From Leifsonia poae (GTDB lineage Bacteria > Actinomycetota > Actinomycetes > Actinomycetales > Microbacteriaceae), in contig NZ_BSEN01000006.1 in NCBI RefSeq assembly GCF_027921845.1, forward strand, positions 588,020 through 652,019: a stretch of DNA of 64,000 nucleotides, read 5' to 3'. Of the stretch, positions 24,300 to 33,254 are shown one piece after another. Below the pieces are notes generated by a model, which saw nothing but the letters and a program-made list of their open reading frames with translations, did not search any database and was not told the DNA's origin. Within the stretch, counting starts at the first letter, position 1; each line of letters starts with the position of its first letter. The position numbers and the translations under genes were made by a program.

Positions 24300-25219
24300 G
24301 CCGCATCGCGTCGAGCCTGTTCTGGATCGGACGCTACATCGAGCGCAGCGACGGCACCGCGCGCATCCTTGACGTGCACCTGCAGCTGCTGCTCGAGGAT
24401 CCGTGGATCGACGAGGACACCGCCTGCCGCTCCCTGCTCGGCGTGATGGGCAGCGAGGCGCCCGACGGCGAGCTGGCGCGGGAGGACGTCCTGCGCATCC
24501 TGGCCGTCGATCGCAGCGCGCCGGCATCCATCGTGTACTCGCTCGGCGCGGCCAGGGAGAACGCCCGCCGCGCCCGCGAGATCGTCTCGACCGAGCTGTG
24601 GGAGTGCCTCAACACCACCAGCGCCCGGATGCCCCGCCGCGTCACGAGCGACAAGGTGCACGAGTTCTTCACCTGGGTGCGCGACCGCACGGCGCTCGCC
24701 GTCGGCATCATGGACTCGAGTGCGAGCCGCGACGAGGCATGGCACTTCTTCACGCTCGGGCGCAGCCTGGAACGGGCGGACATGACTGCCCGCCTGCTGG
24801 CCACCCGCTCGCTGACCGAGGCGAGCGGACCGAGCTGGACGACCATCCTGCGCTCGTGCGGCGCGTACGAGCCGTACCTGCGCACGTACCGCGGGGTGCC
24901 GTCGGCCAGGAACGCGGCGGAGTTCCTGCTGCACGACCGGCTGTTCCCGCGCAGCATCCTGTACTCGGTGACCCGCGCCGTGGAGAGCCTGCGCGACATC
25001 GAGCCGCGACTCGAACGGGCCGGCGTCTCCGATCGCGCGCAGCGGATGCTCGGGCAGATCCAGAGCGAGCTCGAATTCCGTCCCGTGGCCGAGGTGCTCG
25101 ACGACCTGCCCGCGTACATGTCCGACATCCAGGATGCGACGAGCGCGGCCACCGAGGCGATCCGGCGCCGGTACTTCCCCGAGAACGTCGCGCCCAGCTG
25201 GATCGGAGACAAAGGATGA
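24293..25219 (+). CDS. Alpha-E domain protein (DUF403)
   Basis: 308-aa all-helical alpha-E family protein starting with the hallmark MLSRIASSLFWIGRYIERSD, followed by ARENARRAREIVSTELWE, FFTLGRSLERADMTARLL and CGAYEPYLRTYRG. It overlaps the ATP-grasp gene by 7 nt and the transglutaminase-like gene by 4 nt. Known only as an obligate partner of these two families. Confidence 0.9.
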   Translation: MLSRIASSLFWIGRYIERSDGTARILDVHLQLLLEDPWIDEDTACRSLLGVMGSEAPDGELAREDVLRILAVDRSAPASIVYSLGAARENARRAREIVSTELWECLNTTSARMPRRVTSDKVHEFFTWVRDRTALAVGIMDSSASRDEAWHFFTLGRSLERADMTARLLATRSLTEASGPSWTTILRSCGAYEPYLRTYRGVPSARNAAEFLLHDRLFPRSILYSVTRAVESLRDIEPRLERAGVSDRAQRMLGQIQSELEFRPVAEVLDDLPAYMSDIQDATSAATEAIRRRYFPENVAPSWIGDKG

Positions 25220-26064
25220 AACGGCTGAGGGTCACGCACTCGACAGGTTTCCGCTACGACGCCGAGGTGACGGCGTCGTACAACGAGGCCAGGATGCTCC
25301 CCGTCTCCGGCGAGCGGCAGCTGGTGCTGCACGCGAACCTGGACGTGCATCCGGTCTCGTCGCATCACCAGTACACCGACTACTGGGGCACGCGGGTTCT
25401 GGCCTTCGACGTGCTCGCTCCGCACCGGGAGCTGACGATCACGGCCAGCAGCCTGGTCGAAGTGCTCGAGGCGCCGCATCCGGTGCCGGTGCTCGGCTGG
25501 GAGCAGCTGGACGAGCAGGTGCGGCGGTCGGGCGAGCAGGTGCAGCAGCTGCGGCAGACGGAGCTGACCGAGCCTCCGGAGTCCGTGGTCGCGCTGGCGG
25601 CGTCGGTGCGGGAGGCGGCCGGCGACGATCCGTGCGGTGCGGCGCACGCGATCTGCGAGGCGGTCGGCGAGGCGATGGAGTACGTCAGCGGGGTGACGGG
25701 GGTCAGCTCGACGGCGGCGGAGGCCTGGGAGTCGAAGAAGGGCGTGTGCCAGGACATCGCGCACGTGGCGGTCGGCGCGCTGCGATCGGTGGGCATCCCG
25801 GCCAGGTACGTGTCGGGGTACCTGCATCCACGCCCGGACGCCGCCATCGGTGAGACGGTGGTGGGGGAGTCGCACGCCTGGGTGGAATGGTTCTGCGGCA
25901 CGTGGCACGGGTACGACCCGACGAACCAGCTCGACATCGGCGACCGGCACGTGCGCGTGGGGCACGGGCGCGACTACACGGATGTGGCGCCGCTGCGCGG
26001 GGTGTACGCGGGCTCGGCGGGGTCGGAGTTGTTCGTCTCGGTGTCGATCACGCGGGAGTCGTGA
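25216..26064 (+). CDS. Transglutaminase-like protein
   Basis: 282-aa protein with an N-terminal beta domain (VTHSTGFRYDAEVTASYNEARM) and a C-terminal transglutaminase core whose Cys-His-Asp triad is visible: KKGVCQDIAHVAVGALR, GESHAWVEWF and GYDPTNQLDIGD. Family members act as cysteine proteases or cross-linkers. It ends the operon with the ATP-grasp and alpha-E genes; one enzyme would build, and this one trim or cross-link, a peptide-like product (inference). Confidence 0.9.
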   Translation: MKRLRVTHSTGFRYDAEVTASYNEARMLPVSGERQLVLHANLDVHPVSSHHQYTDYWGTRVLAFDVLAPHRELTITASSLVEVLEAPHPVPVLGWEQLDEQVRRSGEQVQQLRQTELTEPPESVVALAASVREAAGDDPCGAAHAICEAVGEAMEYVSGVTGVSSTAAEAWESKKGVCQDIAHVAVGALRSVGIPARYVSGYLHPRPDAAIGETVVGESHAWVEWFCGTWHGYDPTNQLDIGDRHVRVGHGRDYTDVAPLRGVYAGSAGSELFVSVSITRES

Positions 26065-26098
26065 GGCTGGCGGCGTGACGCGGGCGGGGCTGTGGTCT

Positions 26099-26194
26099 CC
26101 GCGTAATTCCGGAAGGTCGGGGGTCGGGACGGCGTGTCTCTGGGTGAATCCGGAAGATTGGGGGTTTCGGTGGGGAAGTTCCGGAGTTACGCGG
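26099..26194. repeat. Class B intergenic inverted repeat (copy at 26.1 kb)
   Basis: 16-nt arms, CCGCGTAATTCCGGAA (26099-26114) and its near complement (26179-26194), with one mismatch and a 64-nt loop. The loop contains a second TCCGGAAG. It separates the convergent transglutaminase and PucR genes. Shares TTCCGGAGTTACG with the repeat at 20501-20513. Confidence 0.8.
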
Positions 26195-26245
26195 GCGGGC
26201 GACCGACAGGCTGCGGGCAGGCCGCCTCCGGCCCGCGCGCGGCGG

Positions 26246-27739
26246 TCAGCCGGCGGCCGTGAGCGCCGCGTAGAGGTCGGCGCGGGCCGCGAAGTCGCCG
26301 AGGTCCCGGCCGAGCAGGCGTTCGGCGTCCGCGACGCGCGCACGCAGGGTGTGGCGGTGGATGCCCAGTTCGCGAGCGGCCACGTCGTACACGCCGTTGT
26401 GGTCGAGCCAGGTGCGCAGCACCGCCGGCAGCGACGGGTCGGCCGCGACGAGCGGTGCCAGAGCGGCGGTGGCGACGGCCCGGGCGTCGTCGGTCTGCAG
26501 CAGGGCGAGCATCCCGCCCTCGGCCAGGTCGTCGAAGGCGCGAACGGGGGTGTCGGCGCTCGCACGGTCCAGGGCGGCGGTCGCCTGCTGCAGCGCCCGC
26601 GCGACCCCCGCGATCGAACCGGGGGCTGAGACGCCGCCGCGCAGTTCGAAGCGCGAAGCGACGCGTTCGACCGTCCGCACCGACTCCGCCGACACCGCCG
26701 ACTCGGCCGCGTTCGCGAGCAGCAGCACGAGCCCGTCCCCGTCGCGCGCGAACAGGTCGCTCTCCTCCGGGTGCAGCTCGAGCCACTCCGCCGCGGCGTC
26801 GACGGCCGCGCCCGTGAGCAGCCCGACCCGCACCGGACCCGTCGGCAAGGCCCCGAGCACCGGCTCGGCGATCGAGGCGGCGAGGTCGTGATCTCCGGCC
26901 AGCAGCGCGCGCCACACCGCCGTGCGCAGGCGCCCGCGCGCCGCGTCCGTCGCCCGGCTCTGCTCCAGGGCGAGGCCGGCCAGCGCGACGACGCCGGTGA
27001 CCACCTGCTGGGCCGCCTGGTCGAGTGACTCGCTGCCGCCGATCGCGAGCACCCCGCGCAGGCGGCCGGCCGCGCCGAGGGTCTGCAGCGCGAACATGTC
27101 GGCGCCGACCGGGGCGGTGGCTGCGGCACGGCGGCGTCCCCGCAGCAACGGTTCGGCGCCGTCGGCGAGCGCGAGGCGGTCGGATGCTCGGAGTGCGTTC
27201 GCCGGGAACACCCGCTCGACGGCGCCCGCCGCACCGACGAGGGCGACCGGCCGCTCGATCTGCCGGGCGAGCTCTGCGAGAGTCGCGCCCAGGGCGTCCG
27301 ACCGGAGTGCGGCCAGCGAGATCGCACGGGACGCGCGCAGCGCCCAGGTGTTCCGCGCGTAGGCATCGGCGGCGACCCGGTCGGCGACGAACCGGGCGAT
27401 CGCGATGAACGGCGTGCGGTACGGCACCTCGAACAGCGGGAGGCCGTGACGGACGCAGGCGTCGACCAGCGCATCCGGGGTGCCGTCGCGCACGACCTCG
27501 GTTCCGAAGCCGAGCCCGGCGATGCCGTGGCCGACGAGGCGGGCGACGTACGGTTCGACGTCATCCGGCACCCCCGTCACGAGCAGCACCTGACCGTCGC
27601 TGAGGAACGGCGTCGGGTCGGTCAGCTCGGAGCTGTGCACCCAGGGGACCGGGCGCTCCAGCGCCTCCGGGCTGCTCGGCGTGAGGAGCCGGAGGGCGAG
27701 CTCGGGTCGCGCGAGAAGCTGGGCGAGTGACGCGGGCAC
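26246..27739 (-). CDS. PucR-family transcriptional regulator of gabTD
   Basis: 497-aa regulator. The N-terminal PucR domain (about 1-125, SSELTDPTPFLSDGQVLLVTG) is followed by a long middle sensor region and a C-terminal HTH_30-type DNA-binding segment (WLDHNGVYDVAARELGIH, RHTLRARVADAERLLGRDL). GTG 27739 is chosen because GGAGAGG lies just upstream and the PucR domain begins at once. Divergent from gabT with about 90 bp between, so it probably activates or represses GABA catabolism in response to GABA or a related metabolite. Confidence 0.87.
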   Translation of the reverse strand: MPASLAQLLARPELALRLLTPSSPEALERPVPWVHSSELTDPTPFLSDGQVLLVTGVPDDVEPYVARLVGHGIAGLGFGTEVVRDGTPDALVDACVRHGLPLFEVPYRTPFIAIARFVADRVAADAYARNTWALRASRAISLAALRSDALGATLAELARQIERPVALVGAAGAVERVFPANALRASDRLALADGAEPLLRGRRRAAATAPVGADMFALQTLGAAGRLRGVLAIGGSESLDQAAQQVVTGVVALAGLALEQSRATDAARGRLRTAVWRALLAGDHDLAASIAEPVLGALPTGPVRVGLLTGAAVDAAAEWLELHPEESDLFARDGDGLVLLLANAAESAVSAESVRTVERVASRFELRGGVSAPGSIAGVARALQQATAALDRASADTPVRAFDDLAEGGMLALLQTDDARAVATAALAPLVAADPSLPAVLRTWLDHNGVYDVAARELGIHRHTLRARVADAERLLGRDLGDFAARADLYAALTAAG

Positions 27740-27820
27740 GGCCTCTCCGATCTGCCAGCATGTCGAACGCGGGCAACGCAATTGTACGAGGTGTCGATGC
27801 CGTGCGTGCTCGCGTCTCCT

Positions 27821-27826
27821 TACGAT
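27821..27826 (+). promoter_or_regulatory. -10 box for leaderless gabT mRNA
   Basis: TACGAT is separated by 6 nt from ATG 27833, and no ribosome site precedes the gene, so transcription probably starts at or beside the A of the start codon. Confidence 0.55.
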
Positions 27827-27832
27827 GCCCCC

Positions 27833-29191
27833 ATGACCATCGTCGACACCCCCGCCACCGTCATCGGCGGGCCCGCCCTCCCACAGGAGCGCCGGCTCGT
27901 CACGCCCATCCCCGGACCGGAGTCGCGCAAGCGCATGGAGCGCAAGTCGCAGGCCGTCGCCGCGGGCGTCGGAGCCACCGTCCCGGTGTTCGCTGCTGCG
28001 GCGGGCGGCGGTGTTCTCGTCGACGTCGACGGCAACTCACTCATCGACTTCGGATCGGGCATCGCCGTGACGGGTGTCGGCAACTCGGCCCCGCGCGTGG
28101 TCGAGGCCGTGACGGCTCAGCTCGCGAAGTTCACACACACCTGCTTCACCGTCGCCCCGTACGACTCCTACGTCGACGTGGCGGAGGCGCTCAACAGGCT
28201 CACCCCGGGCGACCACGCCAAGCGCAGCGCCCTGTTCAACTCGGGCGCTGAGGCCGTCGAGAACGCCGTCAAGATCGCCCGGCATTACACCGGCAAGCAG
28301 GCCGTCGTCGCCTTCGACCACGCCTATCACGGCCGCACCAACCTCACGATGGGCCTGACCGCCAAGAACCAGCCGTACAAGAACGGCTTCGGTCCGTTCG
28401 CTCCCGAGATCTACCGCGCGCCGCTGTCGTACCCGCTGCGGGATGGCGGCCTGTCTGGTGCCGAGGCGGCGAAGCGTGCGATCAGCATGATCGAGAAGCA
28501 GATCGGCGCCTCCAACCTCGCCGCCCTCATCATCGAGCCGATCCAGGGCGAGGGCGGATTCATCGTCCCCGCCGACGGCTTCCTGCCCGCCCTGGCCGAC
28601 TGGGCCGCCGCGAACGGCGTCGTCTTCATCGTCGACGAAGTCCAGACCGGCTTCGCCCGCACCGGCACCATGTTCGCCTCCGAGCAGTTCGGCATCGTGC
28701 CCGACCTGATCGTCACCGCGAAGGGGATCGCGGGCGGGCTGCCGCTCTCCGCGGTCACCGGCCGGGCCGAGATCATGGACGCCCCGCAGCTGGGCGGCCT
28801 CGGCGGCACGTACGGCGGCAACCCGCTCGCCTGCGTGGCCGCGCTCGCCACGATCGAGACCTACGAGACCGAGAACCTGGCCGAGCGGGCCCGCGAGATC
28901 GGCGAGATCCTGTTCGAGAAGCTCGGCGCCCTGCGCGACGCCGACCCGCGCGTCGCCGAGGTGCGCGGCCGTGGCGCGATGGTCGCGATCGAACTCGTCG
29001 ACCCCGAGACGGGCGAGCCGGATGCCGCACTCACCTCGGCCGTGGCGGCTGCGGTCCACGCCGCCGGCGTCGTGCTGCTGACCTGTGGGACGTATGGCAA
29101 CGTCATCCGGTTCCTGCCGCCCCTGAGCATCCCGGATCACCTGCTCGTCGAGGGTCTCGACGTCGTCGCGGAAGCGCTGGCGAACGCATGA
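27833..29191 (+). CDS. gabT: 4-aminobutyrate aminotransferase
   Basis: 452-aa class III PLP aminotransferase converting GABA and 2-oxoglutarate to succinate semialdehyde and glutamate. Motifs: NSGAEAVENAVKIAR, FDHAYHGRTN, IIEPIQGEGG, FIVDEVQTGFARTG and the PLP lysine in VTAKGIAGGLPLSAV. ATG 27833 is preferred over upstream GTG/ATA codons because homologous sequence begins here and a -10 box is 6 nt away. It overlaps gabD by 4 nt. With gabD it completes the route from putrescine to succinate. Confidence 0.93.
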   Translation: MTIVDTPATVIGGPALPQERRLVTPIPGPESRKRMERKSQAVAAGVGATVPVFAAAAGGGVLVDVDGNSLIDFGSGIAVTGVGNSAPRVVEAVTAQLAKFTHTCFTVAPYDSYVDVAEALNRLTPGDHAKRSALFNSGAEAVENAVKIARHYTGKQAVVAFDHAYHGRTNLTMGLTAKNQPYKNGFGPFAPEIYRAPLSYPLRDGGLSGAEAAKRAISMIEKQIGASNLAALIIEPIQGEGGFIVPADGFLPALADWAAANGVVFIVDEVQTGFARTGTMFASEQFGIVPDLIVTAKGIAGGLPLSAVTGRAEIMDAPQLGGLGGTYGGNPLACVAALATIETYETENLAERAREIGEILFEKLGALRDADPRVAEVRGRGAMVAIELVDPETGEPDAALTSAVAAAVHAAGVVLLTCGTYGNVIRFLPPLSIPDHLLVEGLDVVAEALANA

Positions 29192-30717
29192 GCGCCGTGG
29201 ACACTGCAGCCGCTGCAAGCGCCGCAAGCGCCGCGAGCGCCGTGCCGGCTCCCGAGCTGACCGAGCGCGAACGCGAGCTGCTCTCCCGCGTCCCGGACGG
29301 CCTGTACATCGGCGGCCGCTGGGAGGCCGGAACGCGCGACCCCATCGAGGTCAGCGATCCGGCGACGGGTCGCGTCATCAAGCGCATCGCCAATGCGGCA
29401 CCGGAAGACGGCATCCGTGCTCTGGACGCGGCCGTCGAGGCGGCGGAGGCGTGGGCGGCGACCCCGCCCCGCACCCGCGCCGAGATCCTGCGGCGCGCGT
29501 TCGACCTGCTGCAGGAGCGGCGTGACGACTTCGCGTTGCTGATGACGCTGGAGATGGGCAAGCCGCTCGCGGAGGCCAACGGCGAGGTGACCTACGGCGG
29601 CGAATTCCTCCGCTGGTTCAGCGAGGAGGCCGTGCGCATCTCGGGCCGCTACGGGCAGAACCCCGAGGGCACGGGAACCATGGTCGTCTCGCAGCGACCC
29701 GTGGGGCCGTGCTTCCTGATCACGCCGTGGAACTTCCCGCTGGCGATGGCCACCCGCAAGATCGCCCCGGCGCTCGCTGCCGGCTGCACGGTGGTCGTCA
29801 AGCCCGCCGAGCTCACGCCCCTCACGACGCTGTTCTTCGCGCAGCTGCTGACGGATGCCGGCGTGCCCGCCGGTGTCGTCAACGTGGTGCAGACCAGCAC
29901 GGCCGGTGCGCTCTCCGAGCCGATCATCGCCGACCCGCGGCTGCGCAAGCTGTCGTTCACGGGCTCGACGCCGGTCGGGCGCCGCCTCCTCGCGCAGGCC
30001 GGGCAGAACGTACTGCGCACCTCGATGGAACTGGGCGGGAACGCGCCATTCGTCGTGTTCGAGGACGCCGACCTGGAGAAGGCGGCGGAGGGCGCGATGC
30101 TCGCGAAGTTCCGCAACATCGGCCAGGCCTGCACGGCGGCGAACCGGTTCATCGTGCACGAGTCGATCGCCGAGGAGTTCGCCGCGCGCGTCACCGAGCG
30201 GGTTCAGGCGCTGCAGGTCGGGCGCGGAACCGACGACGGTGTGACGATCGGCCCGCTGATCGACGAGCGCGCGGTTGCGTCGATGGGCGAGCTCATTGCG
30301 GACGCGTCATCGCGAGGCGCCCGCGTGCTCACCGGGGGCTCGGCGCCGGAGGGCGACGGCTACTTCTTCGAGCCGACGGTCATCACCGATGTGAAGCCCG
30401 GCAGCGACATCCTGAACGAGGAGATCTTCGGCCCGGTGCTGGCGATCTCGACGTTCGCGACGGAGGACGAGGCGGTGGCCACGGCCAATTCGACCGAATA
30501 CGGTCTCGTCGGCTACGTGTTCACGCGAGATCTCGCCCGCGGGCAGCGGATGATCGACCGCATCGACACCGGCATGATGGGCCTCAACACGGGCCTGGTG
30601 TCGAACGCGGCTGCTCCCTTCGGCGGCGTGAAGCAGTCGGGCCTCGGTCGCGAGGGCGGACTCGAGGGCATCCACGAGTACCTGAGCCCCAAGTACACGC
30701 TGATCCCCGCCTCCTGA
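29188..30717 (+). CDS. gabD: Succinate-semialdehyde dehydrogenase (NADP type)
   Basis: 509-aa aldehyde dehydrogenase. Catalytic residues: Glu in MELGGNAPF and Cys in GQACTAANRF; cofactor region TPWNFPLAMATRKIAPALAAG; SFTGSTPVGRRLL; C-terminal PFGGVKQSGLGREGG. The N-terminus has an Ala/Ser-rich extension of about 20 residues (AAAASAASAASA) of no known role. It oxidises succinate semialdehyde to succinate. Because no other aldehyde dehydrogenase is in the window, it might also take 4-aminobutanal from putrescine oxidase (inference). Coupled to gabT by ATGA overlap. Confidence 0.9.
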   Translation: MSAVDTAAAASAASAASAVPAPELTERERELLSRVPDGLYIGGRWEAGTRDPIEVSDPATGRVIKRIANAAPEDGIRALDAAVEAAEAWAATPPRTRAEILRRAFDLLQERRDDFALLMTLEMGKPLAEANGEVTYGGEFLRWFSEEAVRISGRYGQNPEGTGTMVVSQRPVGPCFLITPWNFPLAMATRKIAPALAAGCTVVVKPAELTPLTTLFFAQLLTDAGVPAGVVNVVQTSTAGALSEPIIADPRLRKLSFTGSTPVGRRLLAQAGQNVLRTSMELGGNAPFVVFEDADLEKAAEGAMLAKFRNIGQACTAANRFIVHESIAEEFAARVTERVQALQVGRGTDDGVTIGPLIDERAVASMGELIADASSRGARVLTGGSAPEGDGYFFEPTVITDVKPGSDILNEEIFGPVLAISTFATEDEAVATANSTEYGLVGYVFTRDLARGQRMIDRIDTGMMGLNTGLVSNAAAPFGGVKQSGLGREGGLEGIHEYLSPKYTLIPAS

Positions 30718-30721
30718 CCTT

Positions 30722-30786
30722 CAATCGAGTCCGGGCTTAATCACGCTGCGCGCCGCGCGCCAGCTGATTTTGCCCGGACTCGATTG
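30722..30786. repeat. Class A intergenic inverted repeat (copy at 30.7 kb)
   Basis: 22-nt arms (30722-30743 and 30765-30786) with 20 paired positions and a GC-rich 21-nt loop. The outer part CAATCGAGTCCG is identical to the copies at 17.6 and 40.2 kb, but the inner part is GGCTTAATCA. It starts 4 bp after the gabD stop, at the convergent junction with the next gene. Confidence 0.88.
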
Positions 30787-30794
30787 CGTGCGGG

Positions 30795-31031
30795 TCAGGT
30801 GCGGTCGTCGGAGAGTTCTTCGGCGAGCTTCTGTTTGACGTCGTGCTCGACGAGCACGGGAACGAAGTCGCGCACCGGCGCGCCCTCGAACGTGTCGTGC
30901 TCCTCATCGACGAGCTCCTCGATGTGGTCGCGGTCGACCTGAGGGAACCGTTCCGCCAGTCGGTCGGCCGCATGCTCGACCGCGATGTTCTCTTCGTCGG
31001 CGACGTGGTCGCCGGGCTGCTGATCGCTCAT
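30795..31031 (-). CDS. Small three-helix-bundle dimerisation-type protein
   Basis: 78-aa acidic protein: VEHAADRLAERFPQVDRDHI, EELVDEEHDTFEGAP and VRDFVPVLVEHDVKQKL predict three helices. This pattern is common as a short orphan protein in actinobacteria (three-helix bundle dimerisation domain). No catalytic residues. ATG 31031 is the only good start. Flanked on both sides by class A inverted repeats. Confidence 0.75.
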   Translation of the reverse strand: MSDQQPGDHVADEENIAVEHAADRLAERFPQVDRDHIEELVDEEHDTFEGAPVRDFVPVLVEHDVKQKLAEELSDDRT

Positions 31032-31078
31032 TGCGCGATTATCCCCGTCTGAGGTGAACGGTCAACCTCTGCCGACGC

Positions 31079-31141
31079 GATCGAGTCCGGGAGAAGTCGC
31101 TCGCCGCGCGGGCGGAGACGCGATTTCTCCCGGACTCGATT
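31079..31141. repeat. Class A intergenic inverted repeat (copy at 31.1 kb)
   Basis: 22-nt arms (31079-31100 and 31120-31141), 20 paired, loop 19 nt. The outer part ATCGAGTCCGG is shared, the inner part is GAGAAGTCGC. It lies 10 bp from the GH1 gene end, downstream of that gene on its strand and upstream of the small acidic protein gene. Confidence 0.88.
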
Positions 31142-31150
31142 GCAGGGGGA

Positions 31151-32344
31151 CTAGGCGGGGAGGGCGTTGGCCTGGGCGACGGAGCCCAGCCAGGCGAGCG
31201 AGGGCTTCGGCGTGCGCACGAAGGTCTCGCGATCGACGGCGATGAGCCCGAAGGTCGGACGGTACCCGCTCGCCCACTCGTAGTTGTCGAGTGCGCTCCA
31301 GTGCAGGTAGCCCTCGAGCCGAATGCCGTCCTCGATCACCGCGTGCAGCTCGCGCAGCGCGGCATCCGTGTAGGCGATACGTCGCTCGTCGTCGGAGGTC
31401 GCGATGCCGTTCTCGGTGATCATAACGGGGACGCCGCCGGACAGCTCCCACGCGCTGCGCACGCCCTCGGCCGCCGCGGGCGGGTAGAACTCCCAGCCCG
31501 TGAGCGTGGTCTCCACATCATCGGCCACCGGAAGCGGTCCGTTCGGGCCGATGAAGGTGCGCGTGTACGCCTGCACGCCGACGAAGTCGTCGCCGGCGGA
31601 CTGCTCGAGGTACCAGTCGTCGCGCGGGTAGCCGTACTCGCGCAGCTTCTCGTCCGAGCCGGGCTCGCCGTTCGAGCGGAACGCCTGGGTCGCGATGGTC
31701 CATCCGCTCTTCAGCCCGGAGACCTGCGACAGCACCTCACGCGAACGCCGGTGCGAGGCGAGCAGAGCATCCGCGACCCCGAGATCCGGGTTGGGGAGCC
31801 CGTAGGCGACCAGGTTCGCCGCGTCCTCTCCTCCCGCGAGCATGGCCGCGATGTTGGGCTCGTTGATCGTGCAGACGTAGTCGACGCCGTCGGAGACGAT
31901 CGGAAGCGCGAGCTCGGTGTAGCGGGCGAACAGGTCCGCCGCATCCGGAGCGCGCCAGAAACCGTCGCGCTCGAACCAGCGCGGCACCGTGAAGTGCATC
32001 AACGTCACGACCGGGTTGAGCCCGAACTCGTGGGCGGCATCGACCATGCGGCGGTAGTGGTCGATCTCGGCGCGGGACACGAAGCCGCGCTCGGGCTCGA
32101 TGCGGGCCCACTCCACACTGAACCGGTAGGTGTTCAGCCCGGCGTCGGCGAGGAGCCGCATGTCTTCGCGGTAGCGGTGATAGCTGTCCATGCCGTCACC
32201 GGACGGCTCGACGATCGAGGTGCCCAGGGTGTGCTCGTGCACCCACCAGTTGCTGTTGATGTTGTTGCCTTCGATCTGGTGGGCGGCAGTAGCCGCACCC
32301 CACAGGAAGCCGTCGGGGAAGGTGAGCACAGTTCTCCTGTTCAT
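31151..32344 (-). CDS. GH1 family beta-glucosidase-like enzyme
   Basis: 397-aa glycoside hydrolase family 1. Start FPDGFLWGAATAAHQIEGN is the family signature; acid/base Glu in CTINEPN, nucleophile Glu in VMITENG, and WSALDNYEWASGYRPTFGLIAVD at the sugar-binding C-terminus. It is shorter than typical GH1 (440-480 aa) by loop trimming rather than truncation, since both ends are present. No signal peptide, so it cleaves imported beta-linked oligosaccharides in the cytoplasm. Last gene of the Opp-type importer operon. Confidence 0.88.
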   Translation of the reverse strand: MNRRTVLTFPDGFLWGAATAAHQIEGNNINSNWWVHEHTLGTSIVEPSGDGMDSYHRYREDMRLLADAGLNTYRFSVEWARIEPERGFVSRAEIDHYRRMVDAAHEFGLNPVVTLMHFTVPRWFERDGFWRAPDAADLFARYTELALPIVSDGVDYVCTINEPNIAAMLAGGEDAANLVAYGLPNPDLGVADALLASHRRSREVLSQVSGLKSGWTIATQAFRSNGEPGSDEKLREYGYPRDDWYLEQSAGDDFVGVQAYTRTFIGPNGPLPVADDVETTLTGWEFYPPAAAEGVRSAWELSGGVPVMITENGIATSDDERRIAYTDAALRELHAVIEDGIRLEGYLHWSALDNYEWASGYRPTFGLIAVDRETFVRTPKPSLAWLGSVAQANALPA

Positions 32345-32372
32345 CGGTGGTTTCGTCTCGGCCCGGGTCGGC

Positions 32373-33254
32373 TCAGGAGACGGAGGTGAAGAAGTCGTCG
32401 AGCGCCGCGGCGGTCGCCGCCGGCGCCTCGAGCTGCGGTGAGTGGGCGCCGCCCGGGATCACCGTGTAGCGGGCGCCCAGGCGCTCGGCCATGTCGCGCT
32501 GATCGGCGATCGGCCACGCTTCGTCGAACTCGCCGTGGGCGACGAGCGCAGGCAGACCGGCTGCGCGCAGCTCGTCGGTGGTGTCGGAGTGGGTGCGCAG
32601 GATCTCGGCCGCGGCGAGGAGGTTGTCGCTCGAGGTGCGCGCGGCACGGAGGCGCAGAAAGGCCTCGTCGGGCGTCAGCCGGTCATCCGGGAGCCCGATG
32701 GTGTGGGGGTTGTCGCGATCCCAGAGCCCGATCGATCCGTGCGCGGCGACCGTGTCGGAGGTCTCCTGATGACGGCCGGGCCAGCCGTGCGGACCTGAGC
32801 AGAGCATCGTGACCGAGGCGAACGACGCGGGTGATGCGATCGCGGCCGCCTGGGCGACGATGCCGCCGAAGCTGTGGCCCACCAGGTGCACGGGTCGTCC
32901 CTCTCCGAGGAGTTCGGCGGCAGCGACGGCGTCGGAGGCGAAGGCGTCCAATGCGTACGAACCGATGCCGGCCGGCGCGGCCGAGTCGGCCTGCCCGCGC
33001 TGACTGTACGACCACGCCTCCCACCCCTGCGCGGCGAGCAGCGGGAGGAACGTGCGGAAGTCTTCCTTCGACCCGGTGAAACCGGGCACGATCAGTACGA
33101 CTCCGCGTGTGGGCGCAGCAGACGGTCTCGCCCGGTACGCGGTCAGCGTCCCGGCCGTCGACGGGAGGCCCAGCACCTCGACCCCGTCGGGCACGGGCTG
33201 CGCACCGAAGGGCTCGATCCGAGCGAACGACGGTCCGGATGCCGGCGCGGTCAC
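32373..33254 (-). CDS. Alpha/beta hydrolase
   Basis: 293-aa alpha/beta-hydrolase-fold protein: VVLIVPGFTGSKEDFRTFLP (oxyanion region), HLVGHSFGGIVAQAAA with nucleophile Ser, ALVAHGEFDEAWP with the acid and IPGGAHSPQLEAP with the His. The GTG start overlaps the ATPase stop by 4 nt (GTGA), so it belongs to the sugar-import operon. It may remove acyl groups (for example acetyl esters) from imported oligosaccharides before GH1 cleavage; this role is inferred. Confidence 0.83.
   Translation of the reverse strand: MTAPASGPSFARIEPFGAQPVPDGVEVLGLPSTAGTLTAYRARPSAAPTRGVVLIVPGFTGSKEDFRTFLPLLAAQGWEAWSYSQRGQADSAAPAGIGSYALDAFASDAVAAAELLGEGRPVHLVGHSFGGIVAQAAAIASPASFASVTMLCSGPHGWPGRHQETSDTVAAHGSIGLWDRDNPHTIGLPDDRLTPDEAFLRLRAARTSSDNLLAAAEILRTHSDTTDELRAAGLPALVAHGEFDEAWPIADQRDMAERLGARYTVIPGGAHSPQLEAPAATAAALDDFFTSVS

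Noticed and set aside
22449-24527. 692-codon minus-strand open frame antisense to the ATP-grasp gene
   Set aside because: No domain, His/Arg-biased composition, and the plus strand encodes a well-recognised protein with correct operon overlaps.
24334-27564. Very long open frame (over 1000 codons) on the minus strand
   Set aside because: It lies antisense to the alpha-E and transglutaminase genes and runs in another frame through the PucR gene. It is Arg/Pro/Ser-rich with no domain, which is typical of a high-GC shadow frame.
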